DNA of 64,000 bases from Alisma plantago-aquatica (Eukaryota > Streptophyta > Magnoliopsida > Alismatales > Alismataceae): contig OY856409.1 of assembly GCA_963693085.1 (NCBI GenBank), positions 505,443,303 through 505,507,302 of the forward strand. Reading direction: 5' to 3'. Of the stretch, positions 33,587 to 43,772 are shown in pieces. How positions within the stretch are numbered: the first letter of the stretch is position 1; every line of letters begins with the position of its first letter. The position numbers and the translations under genes are program-made. The notes under the pieces are model-generated. The model searched no databases. It had not been told where the DNA came from and saw nothing but the letters and a program-made list of their open reading frames with translations.

Positions 33587-35987
33587 ACCATAAACCCCTA
33601 ATAGGGATTTTTCCCCTGAAATCCAAGGTAAACAAAGATGGATACTTCTAATACACCTCATCCTCAATATTCCACATTGTTACTTTCATCACATGATGAT
33701 GTCACATCACTCTCATAGAAGACATATTCCTCTCCCTCAAATCTTGCATGTGTCACCTTGGTTCAACATAAGAACTATTGTGCCACCTATACTGGTTTGG
33801 TAGTACCTTTCAACTTGGCACTCGAACTGATGTCTTGAAATATTCTATCTATTATAACACACATCATTCATAGGTCATAATTTATGCCTCTCATCAAACA
33901 TGAAACATCATGTATCTCGTATCATATGTAACTTTACAAGGTTTCATCTCTATCCTCCTTTAATGATTGTTGTAATTAACAACTCAATCAACCAGGTAGG
34001 CATCCCTTAATTTTCAAGAACTATGAGGAATATGTTTTTATAGGATTTTTCAATAATATCAATGGTGGACTGACCGTCAATTTGGTTGAAGAATCATACA
34101 CTTGTTTATAACTGTTAACAAATATAACTTCCTGATTGATATTGTTAGGGGTAGAGAAATGACATTGTCTTCATCTTATCAGGATTCACATAACATACTT
34201 AACAGAGGTGTCATAACTCTAAGAGGATACTTTAGTCAACCCCCAACTCGTTCTTGCTATACTTGTCACACATAAGTACAATTACTTCAACATTCTTAAG
34301 GTTTAGAAAAGATGTTGACCATGTTACTGACCATCTCTGAAATACCTTGAGATGTCATCATTCAAAGCTTGCTACAACTTGTAAGACGTGACCTGAGCAC
34401 TCTGTTCCTCCTATTCATAAATTCTATTGGTACATTGGTTAGTTTAAAGGACATAACCCCAAACTCACCATGATCATGTAACCTATGTCATCCATTCTAA
34501 CTCTTATATCTAAAGGACATTTTATCTTAAAGGAACACAGTAGCACATATCTATTGATCAACAAACCATCTATCCTTGATAGTGGTCTTGCCCAACTATC
34601 ACTAAACCATACACAACATTATAGAATCACTTTTGTTCTTCCTTCCAAACAACATTTATAGGGTCATCATCAACTCTCTATATCTCTAAGGGAGAGGAAT
34701 ACTTGGAATGTTCATTTAATAAACATCTCCAACCTTCACATACTTCCCATATTGTTGATACATCTTGGATATTAGGATTCATTACCTTGGTATCCACCTC
34801 ATGTGCTATAAGAAACTCACATGCTTATCTCATCTACTTTTACCAACATAACAAATCTCAAGACATATAAGAGGAGTCTTCCTAATTATTGGAAGGCTCA
34901 GAAGCAAACTCATCACAAACTTTTTGATCTTGGAACCATAGTCCAAGCAACCTTATGTTGTAATAATCTATCCACCCTCATGTTTACAATAAATCCACAC
35001 ATACCAAGTGGAAATGATCCACTTCAAAGTTGTACCCTGGAAAGGAAAGACACAAAGGGAAACACACTTCTGACATCATAGCAACATTGTTCAAGGGTCA
35101 CTAGCAAAAAGGTAACCAATTCTATTATCATTATGCATGTTACAACTTCTTATGTATCATTTTACCTTTTTCATTTTGGGTTCCTTGCCATTATCATAGG
35201 AATCATCATGATTAACATATCTCATTACTCCTTCCTTGATGATTATTTATCACACTTGGGTTTGTTCTCTTATTTTATTATGTTTTTCAACCACTTATCA
35301 ACATGTAAATCATCATATTCTACATTTTCTTCATTAAACATGGATCATCTACCTTAATTTTTTTCACATACCATGTTGATTTTATAAAAACACTTTCTTT
35401 ACACACATAGGTTGGTCTGAGATTAACTCAAGTTTCACCTTATTCATTTGTCATTGTTCCCATTCATCTTCTCATTTTATACTTATTTTAGGAGTTCTCT
35501 CCATCTTATGTTGATTTCATACCTTGATTAACTTTATAAGCACATACTTATCTGTCTTTTACTTTATTATCTTCTTGAATCACATATTCAATAACTCCTC
35601 TTTTTATTATTTGTATTTAGATTTAGATTTCATGGTGTTGTATATTTCTCTTATACTTACAAAACATTCAAGTTTTGATAGATAATGATATAATTCTCAT
35701 CTTCTCTTGAGGTAACATTGAGTTATCTGCTCCATGATTTTTGATTCATTATGCTCTTTAGATTGTCTCAAAATGACTACTTGATCAAAGTAATCAGAAA
35801 GATAACACTCTAAGAGTTCCATGCTTACCTTTTCTTCAATAATTGAATACCTGGCCAGGGCATCCAAGTGCTGAGATTAGGTTGTATGCACTATATTTTC
35901 ATGTCACATTCCTTACTTAAACATCATCCTAGTCCCAAGTCCTAGTATCCCTGTAGACTCAGTGAACTTAAAGCTCTGATACCAATT
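33587..35987 (-). other. Family X internal region 1 with primer-site complement
   Basis: It is 2.4 kb between LTR copies 1 and 2. The left end carries the PPT-side block ('agggatttttcccctgaaat'). The right end carries 'gctctgatacca' at 35973-35984, the complement of a tRNA-iMet primer site. No gag or pol domain is visible. It aligns with internal region 2 over its whole length and with the end of the W internal region. A 74-codon plus-strand frame (35133-35357) is opposite to element transcription and is probably fortuitous. Confidence 0.8.
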
Positions 35988-36959
35988 TGTAAGAACCCAT
36001 TACACTAAACTAGATTACTCAAAACATAAAATACAATTGATCACTAATTAATCTCATACCCAAAAATATGGGTAGACTAAAACTGATTTCAACATCAGCA
36101 CCCGCTCAGAAATGTTTGCATAAGAGACAAATATCCTTCTTGTATCCATACTATGCCAAGAATTTGATACAAATTGTTCTATCACCTTAGACACAACATA
36201 TATACATAGGAGAACAATATTCGTATATGTCACACAAACAAGCACTAACATGCTAACAAAAGTTTGATTTGTTTGAAACACCATATACAAACTTTTCCTA
36301 CCTAGACCAGAGAGTACAGGGATGAATCTAGGACACACTAGACACCTAATCAACTTTCTCAAAGATTGTTAACTGTAGTTCCTCTTTACTTCCACAATTA
36401 TGTTGTCACCACTGCCTATTACCTAAAAAGATATGGTGAACCATAAGGGTGAGACTCCTGTCCCAGCAAGAGATATAACCTCCAACAATGCTTATTGATT
36501 ACAACATTTTAGATAGTAGATAACTGAGCAGCTGGAGTATTTAATAATCAATTGAATAGATTGAACAATTCAAATATGCTAAATAGATTAAGCAGATAAT
36601 CTTTGCAACAAGTTTGATTATCAATGTATATATAGGTAACAAATAAATCCATTTATCTAGATAGATATCTACTCAAATTTCATCAAATTGCATCTAATAA
36701 CAATCATCATCATTAAACTAACTATCATCATATTCCTTGCTAACAGTAGAAGAAATCTAGTAGCATAAGCATCCTTGACATCATGAATATGCCTAGTAAC
36801 ATTACATGGATATCAATATTGGCATCTCAAATAAAGGGGACAGATCTATATCATAAGTAGAACTAACATCATAGCACAATTAAATGCATAGGCATGATTA
36901 GCAGTTTAAGCATTTCTAATTACATAGACATGCACGAGTACAGAAACAAGATTCAATGT

Positions 36960-37380
36960 CACTTTTCTGGGTGTCAGTTATTTAGGAAATCCGACACCTA
37001 TAACATTCAACGTCGGTGATGTAGGTCATCCGACATCTATAGTCAAGACACAGGTACTGCTTTGTATTCAGCGTCGGCTGCGTAACACAAAACCGACGCC
37101 TAAAATCGCCCGCGAAATCCAATTTTTGAGCAAAACAATTTTGGCCCCAAAGTGTCACATACAGCGTCGATTTTTTAGCATCAAACCGACGCCTATATAA
37201 TATGAAAATTTACGTGAAAAGTTCCAGCTTAGGTGTCAGTTATCCTTTGATAACCGACGCAGATAATGGTTCCCGCCAAATTATTTAGGGCAAAATTTGT
37301 CTAATTGGATGTCGGTTGTTTAAGTAGAACCGACGCCGAAGAATTTAGGTGTCGATTTTATGTTATAACCGACGTCGAAT
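36960..37380. repeat. Left subterminal GTCGG...CCGAC motif pairs of the CACTA element
   Basis: At least five pairs of the form 'gtcggt' - 10-20 nt - 'accgacgcc' appear, e.g. around 37068-37103, 37235-37260, 37309-37336 and 37351-37379. Such subterminal repeats are the usual binding sites of CACTA accessory proteins; here that role is inferred. Confidence 0.8.
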
Positions 37381-37801
37381 ACCCACTTAATAAACCCTCG
37401 AATGGCCACTATTCCCCTTTCTTCTGTTTCATCATGAAGCAACTATTCCACCCCTCTGCTCTTGGTGTGTCGCCACCTGCCTGCCCGGTGCTGCTCGCCA
37501 CCTACTACTGTCGCTCACCGCCGACGCCGGATGCCACTGTTTACTCGTCGTCGATGCCGTACGCCGTTGCTTTCTGCTCTACGTCGCCTCCGTTGTCCTC
37601 TTTGCCACCGGCCACCGTCTTCTTCCTTGCTGCCACCCACCGTCCTTCCTTTCCGTCGCCGTTTTCCTCCTTGCCGTCGCCACTGCCTGCTCCGTGCTCG
37701 CCGCTGTCCTCCCTGCCGTGTCGCCTGCCTACCTGCTGCCCGCCGTAGCCTCCAGGTAGTAGTCATAGCCTCTGTTCTTCCTTCTCCCTAGATCTTTACC
37801 T

Positions 37802-37895
37802 ACAGCAAACACGGCCGTGGCTGTGTTGGCCTACCACGGCCGTGCTGCCCACCATGGCCGTGGCAGGCCAACACAGCCACAGCCGTGTTTGCTGT
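37802..37895. repeat. 43-bp inverted repeat containing CACGGCCGTG
   Basis: Arms at 37802-37844 and 37853-37895 pair with few mismatches around an 8-nt loop. The perfect palindrome CACGGCCGTG is at 37810-37819 and 37835-37844. It lies in the 5' non-coding part of the CACTA element. Confidence 0.9.
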
Positions 37896-38170
37896 TCGTA
37901 AGGATGTGAACAAATCTATTTGTAATTCTTTATGTAAATTCTAGGATACGAACAAATCTTTTGCTTGCATATATTTGTGCTTCTAATCCTAATGCTTGAC
38001 CTAATTCAGTAAATTTTGATGCATGTTGAAATAAGATTTAAACTTGTCCATTCTAGCATCCTAATTTGATTTGATTAAACCCTAACATTGATGAAACTCT
38101 AACATCAATTGTGATGAAACCCTAACATGTACATATCTATTATTGTGTTTGTTGGCCTAGAAACCCGTCC

Positions 38171-38197
38171 AAGATTTACTCATTAGGAGTAAATCTT
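38171..38197. repeat. Perfect 10-bp hairpin
   Basis: 'aagatttact' and 'agtaaatctt' flank a 7-nt loop. Confidence 0.85.
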
Positions 38198-38223
38198 GGA
38201 TAGTCCCCGGTTTGGGACTGTTC

Positions 38224-38387
38224 TTGAACACCTAATCTCACTTAGGATGTAAGTGTATAATGTGTATTGGGTTTTTGAGAAAATTTCAGTAGCATTTCCT
38301 CGTTTGAGAACAACGGGGAAATGCTGCTGAAATTTTTTTGAAAACCCAATACACATTATACACTTACTAGTGAGATTAGGTGTTCAA
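38224..38387. repeat. Long near-perfect inverted repeat (~72-bp arms)
   Basis: Arms 38224-38299 and 38317-38387 run from 'ttgaacacctaatctcac' inward to 'agcatttcc', with one small gap and a few mismatches around a 17-nt loop. A transcript would fold into a single long hairpin. Confidence 0.92.
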
Positions 38388-38641
38388 GGATGGGATAGGT
38401 GGTACACATTTATTATATATAAGAATGACATCACATGTGTTTGTTGTCCTAGAAAGTGAACAATCATTGTTCTTTATATTACTTGTACATTGGTATAAAT
38501 TAGAATGAACAATCACTAAATTATATATTGTTTGTATGGAGTCTGGCTTCATTGTAGATAATAGGAGTAAATCTTGGATAGGATGTAAGTGTATACCCTA
38601 ATCTTGTCCTAATATATACTTGTTTTCTTTTTGATCATAGA

Positions 38642-39496
38642 ATGGATAGATCATGGATGTCCATTTGCAATCGTTGCACCCCAGAGTTTATATCTGGTCT
38701 TGATCAGTTTATTAGATTTGCCGAGGAACATAGGAAAAAACCTACAGATAGGTTCTACTGTCCATGTAGGCATTGCGGTAACAACTTGAAAGTCAGCACT
38801 GGTGAGGAAATCAAAAGTCATGTCATGTGCAACGGGATTGTACAAGGCTATACAGAATGGCACTGGAATGGAGAGATTTCAAACTCGAAACCAGTAGATG
38901 TCGATAGCAGTGCTTGGGTGGAAGAAGAAATTGCCTCCGATGATGTAGATGTGAACGAACCAGTTTCAGTAGACATCGTTGATGTGATGCTGGATAGTTG
39001 TAGGGTAGAGCACACCGATCCACCTCCTATCTTTAGAAACATTGTGCATGATGCTAAGATACCGTTATACACATGTTGTGCTAAGTTTACGAAGCTTAGC
39101 GCTGTGTTGAGATTGTATAAGTTGAAAGCTAACAATAGATGGAGCGACAAAAGCTTCACTTCATTGCTGACTTTGTTGAAAGAAATGCTTCCTGAAGGAA
39201 ACGATCTGCCAATCTCAACATATCAGGTAAAGAAAATGTTGTGCCCAATGGGAATGGAGGCCAAGAAGATACACGCATGCCTGAATGATTGTATATTATT
39301 TCAAAAGGACTATGTAGATTTGAAATATTGTCCAAAATGTGGTGTGTCACGGTATAAATTGATGACTTCGGGGCAGTTCAAAATTGGTTCTCCTGCCAAG
39401 GTGTTGTGGTATCTACCTATAATATCATTTTCAGATTTGATTTTTCATTATCTTCTAGTTAATACAAATGCTAAATGTTTGCCTTTTTCTAGTTAA
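38642..39496 (+). pseudogene. CACTA TNP2-like transposase, N-terminal fragment
   Basis: The ATG at 38642 begins MDRSWMSICNRCTPEFISGL, the typical start of the transposase-associated domain, with its Cys-rich RFYCPCRHCGNN site at about residues 37-48. The middle part KLSAVLRLYKLKANNRWSDK, LPEGNDLPISTYQVKKMLCP and DCILFQKDYVDLKYCPKCG is the conserved linker before the catalytic Transposase_21 region. The frame ends at about 284 codons, just after KVLWYLPI, where full-length proteins continue for several hundred residues. The catalytic domain is therefore missing. A 35-bp tandem repeat occupies the point of loss. Confidence 0.9.
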
Positions 39497-39593
39497 TACA
39501 AATGCTAAATGTTTGCCTTTTTCTAGTTAATACAAATGCTAAATGTTTGCCTTTTTCTAGTTAATACAAATGTTAAATGTTTGCCTTTTTAAT
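39456..39593. repeat. 35-bp tandem repeat, four copies
   Basis: The unit 'ctagttaatacaaatgctaa' plus 'atgtttgcctttttt'-like tail is repeated with almost no divergence. It lies between the transposase fragment and the first exon of the protease gene. Confidence 0.95.
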
Positions 39594-39604
39594 GACATTT
39601 TCAG

Positions 39605-42600
39605 ATGGCTGACCATGATGAGCATGATGTCCATGATGAGCATGAAGTCCATGATGAGCATGTTGTCCATGATGAGCATGACGAGGATACCAATGTAAGT
39701 TCTAAAAACATATCATGTATTTCTATAAAATTCATTATCTTCTAGTTATGTCATATATCCCATATTTCTATATTGGGCTAATTCAGTGTGTTTATTTTTA
39801 TCAAATTTTAGGTTGATGATGCACATGTACCCACTGAAGCACTGCAGGAACTTGATGTGCATCACCAAAAAGTTAACAAGAAAAGGGGCATCACTCTGTT
39901 GAACAAGTTAATAGTGCTAAGTGGCAGTGGATCCAAATTGGTTGTGGAGTTTGATAATGGAGGAAATGCAATTGGAGTGAACCGCAATAATTTTGTAAAC
40001 TATCTTGGTGTTGTCACTCGAAGCCATTGTGGTGTTAAGTATGATAATTGGCATAAAGTTCCTCAGACAAAGAAAGACTTTATATGGAAGGATTTATGCG
40101 TGAGTTATTATTATTTGCAATTCTATTTTGTAGATTACAAATTCTATTATTTGCAATTCTATTTTTGGATACTAGTTAATAACAATTCTATTTTACAGAA
40201 TCTGTTTGCATTGGATGAGAAGTTGCATCGTAAAAGCGTGATGCAACGCGCTGGAAAGATGCTTAGGAACTATAGGACAAATCTCAATAGAGAATACATA
40301 AAAGATGGTGATAAGAAGAAGAAGTCAGCCCTTGAACAGTGGAACTTCTTGGACAAAGAAGATTGGGACAATTTTGTTGCTTCAAGAAAATCTGAAGAAT
40401 TCAAGGTATTAGGCGTTACTCCCAATTTAATTAATATACATTGTATTCACCTATTCAAGAATAAAATTTAGTTCTACTAACCAAATCATTAATGTGCATA
40501 CTAACTAGGCCCTCAGTGAGGCGCAAAAAGCAAGGCGTGCATTGAATGTGCATGACCATACTATGGGTCCAAAGGTCTATGCAAGTGTTCGCCAAAGACT
40601 ACAGGCGGAGTCTGCTGCTACTCAGGAGTCTGCCACACCCATGCCTCGCCATGATATCTGGATAGCTGGGAGGCAAAACAAGAAGGGTGAAATAAAGAAG
40701 CCTGTAACTGCTGAGGCGGCTGTGAAAATGGTAAAATACAACTCTTAGAGATATCGTTTGAATATTGATTATTTGTGGTGTTAAGTTACCAATTTCTGTT
40801 GATGGTGATTAGCGGGAGTTGCACAAGCAGAGGAAACAAGGCACGTTCATCCCTCAGGGCACAAGGGATGAATTGACAGTTACTCTGGGTAACCCAGAGC
40901 ATCTTGGATGTGTTAGGGGTGCAGGCGCTGGTGTGGGCATCAAAGCATTCTTTGGGCCATCCCAGCACAAACCCAGAGTAGGACTTCCACAAGAAGAGGT
41001 AACCTATTCTTTTTTTAGAATATTACTATAAAAGGGAATTCAATAATAATAAGCTAATGTTTCTTTTATCCATGTATAGGAGAATAAGAGAGTCGAGGAT
41101 ATAGTTGCCAAGAAGGTCAATGATATAGTTGCTGAGAAGGTCAAGGAAGAATTACTGCGGTGGCAGGCATCTCAGGCTTCCAATCAGCCTATGGCGACCC
41201 ACTCTTCTCCTGATGTACAGACTACAAGTTATCTTGTAGACCCACCGCCTAACACATATGTTGTAAGTATTGTTTATGACATTGTAGCTAGTCTTTTCAA
41301 GATGATATGTTTTCAAGATGATATGTATATATGTATAATATTCTTTACGTAAATTTGTAGGCATTGAATCCATGCCGCTTAAGAATGCAAGACTATGTTG
41401 TTGCAGAGGCGCAGGCTTACCTGTCCCTTCCTGGGGCAATGTTTCACGGGACTTCGATGCCACAGGGCTACATTCGTGTGAGCCCGATACGTGTGTTACT
41501 CGATTGGAGGGAAGCTACATTGCCATATCCCCACCCAGATATTGATACACTTGCTGAGGCAGAAGGCGGGGTGATATTGTGGCCCAAAGTAGATGTCGTC
41601 TACACTACTGAAATTATAAGATAAATTTACATTACTTTAGATTGTTAATGTGTATATATGAGGTCAACTGATCTGAAATTATATATACAGGTTAAAAAGA
41701 AGACACCCGGAGCACCTAGGCCTCCACCTCCACTTCCTGCATTACCAAGTTGGGTTCCAAATGACCTGAAATACCCGTTAGGTCCTGCTTGTAGGGGAAT
41801 GGCATGTTGGCTACGGGCACATAATATACATTTCCCTATAATTATTTCTATAGAAGTAGATTATGTAGGTAAATCATACGATAGCTCTTTATTTATACAA
41901 GATATTATTGAGTTGTTTATGTATGATTGGCTGAATACATCAATGATAGAGACATGGATAAGGTGAGATCTTATTTATACATCCATATACCTTGTGTAAG
42001 ATCTAGTGATCTGGTTTCTTATATATTAATGCATATGTAATACATGTTTTGCAGCTACTTAGTCGAAGATCAATGCAAACAATTTTCATTTGATCATGTG
42101 GGATTTTTGATTCCATCATTGATTAGTACGATAGCTAAAGACCCTGATAGTGTTCAACAATACTGTATAGATGCTTTTACAATTTTCGGTCAGCAAAAGA
42201 AGACGATAATAATAGCTCCATTCAATGTCAAGTAAGTTTACTTTATTTATAATTTGGACTTGAGAAAATTTCATTTTTATTGTGCATTTTGAGTTATTAA
42301 TTTTTAACTTTTTTACCTCTAGCGGTAGACATTGGGAGTTACTAGTTATTATCCCCGGGACGTTCACTGCTTATTATCTAGATCCTGTGGGAAGTACATT
42401 GAATACTAAAATTGGACACGTAATGAGAATGCCATTATTCTGGTGAGAAATATTTCATTTTTATATCCGTTAACATTTGTTATTACATTACTATTCAATT
42501 ATGCAATTTACTGTGTTACATTAACATGTAGGGGTTTAGATGCATTCAAAAATGCTGGAGGAAATATCCCAAGGAGAAAGAACCAGCCAATAATTTGGGA

Positions 42601-43046
42601 GAACGTAAAAGTAAGTTCCCGACTCCAATGTATATATTATTTATGTGAACTGTGCTTAGTTGTATTTTTTAATATTTTGTATGTTTCAACTTATAGTGCG
42701 CTACACAAGACAACGGCTGGGCATGCGCATACTATGTGATGCGATTTATGCAGATGATTATCCGACATGCCGCATTGGATATTAATATCATACATGAGGT
42801 ATTATATATAGTCTCATTAGTTAGTATGAAATATATCAATCTTATTTTTATGTTATTACTTATATATATACATCATTCTCTTTGCAGGTGTTTAAAACTG
42901 ACCACACTATAGGTAAATGCTTAAAAAATGTACATGCTCCATATACGATGGAAGCATTAAATGAAGTAAGAGAAGAATGGGCAAAAGACATACAAGCAGT
43001 GGCGATTGTAAGATATAATTGGGATGTTGATAGCGATGTTGAATGA
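39605..43046 (+). CDS. CACTA second gene: Transposase_24-like plus Ulp1 (C48) cysteine protease, 13 exons
   Basis: Exons with GT-AG introns: 39605-39694, 39812-40099, 40199-40405, 40509-40730, 40813-40998, 41080-41262, 41361-41588, 41691-41962, 42055-42231, 42323-42442, 42532-42610, 42697-42798, 42888-43046. They join into one uninterrupted frame of 770 residues. Exon 1 codes for a His/Asp/Glu repeat (HDEHxVHDEH). Residues of about exons 2-5 resemble plant Transposase_24, with DWDNFVASRKSEEFK and IWIAGRQNKKGE. Exon 6 is coiled-coil-like and exon 8 starts proline-rich. Exons 10-12 hold the protease: His621 in RHWELL, Asp638 in YYLDPVG, Gln688 in TQDNGW and Cys694 in WACAYYV. Ulp1 enzymes cut SUMO-type conjugates; the role in CACTA elements is not settled. 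The exon 7 donor is my least certain junction. The start could instead lie further upstream. Confidence 0.87.
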
Positions 43047-43346
43047 TATTTTGTAAATGAATATTTCTAAATTTTTATACATGTCTGAATGTTTCTACAT
43101 GTATTTGAATGTTTCTACATGTGTGAATGTGAGAATTTAATTGATGTATGAATGTATCTAATTGTGTGAAAATATATTTGTTGATTTTGCAAGTTTGTAG
43201 CCTGTTTGTAGGTTGATATCAATAGATGTCGTAAACCTGCAGTTTAGAAAACTGAACTGTAGGTTCTCATCCTTCTGACCAACCATAGCAGGTCTACAAA
43301 CTGATAAGAAAAAAAATTAAAATATAGGTTTTGGTTATTTATAGAA

Positions 43347-43772
43347 CACCGTCATCAAAGGTCTACAGCGTCGGTTATTGGATAAAACCACCGCCTAATG
43401 TGACAAACAATCCGACCGTGTAGGAAACCACGGCCGTGGTGGAAATGGCGTCGCTTATTCGTATAAAACTGATGCCTATAGTAATAAACACGGCCGTGCA
43501 GCGAAGCACGGCCGTGTCGTCTGGGAGTATGGCGTCGGTTGTTCAGTTATTAACCGACGCAAAAAGTGTCCTAGGTGGTGCCCTTTTTGTGGCGCGAACC
43601 CTATAGACGTCGGCTGACTATATATAACCGACGCCTATTAATCATATAGGCATCGGTTATAAAACCGACGCCGAAGAGTTCGACCTTTAGCGGCGCCCAC
43701 ATAGGCGTCGCTTAAAAACCGTCACTAAAAGGGGTTAAACAACCGACACCAAAGGCGTGTTCTGTAGTAGTG
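43347..43772. repeat. Right subterminal motif cluster of the CACTA element
   Basis: Pairs such as 'gcgtcggtt'...'aaaaccaccgcc', 'cgtcggttgtt'...'aaccgacgc', 'cgtcggctgac'...'aaccgacgcc' and 'catcggtt'...'aaccgacgcc' mirror the left end. Three CACGGCCGTG palindromes lie among them at 43429-43438, 43489-43498 and 43507-43516. Confidence 0.85.

Noticed and set aside
35133..35357. 74-codon frame conserved in length in both X internal regions (also 58603-58827)
   Set aside because: It is opposite to element transcription, has no domain and carries many amino-acid changes between the two related copies. Chance preservation after duplication is simplest.
37305..37791. Pro/Ser-rich frames of 109-147 codons in the CACTA left part
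   Set aside because: Low-complexity CT-rich DNA open in several frames at once, with no domain. Possibly captured DNA but not supportable as a gene.
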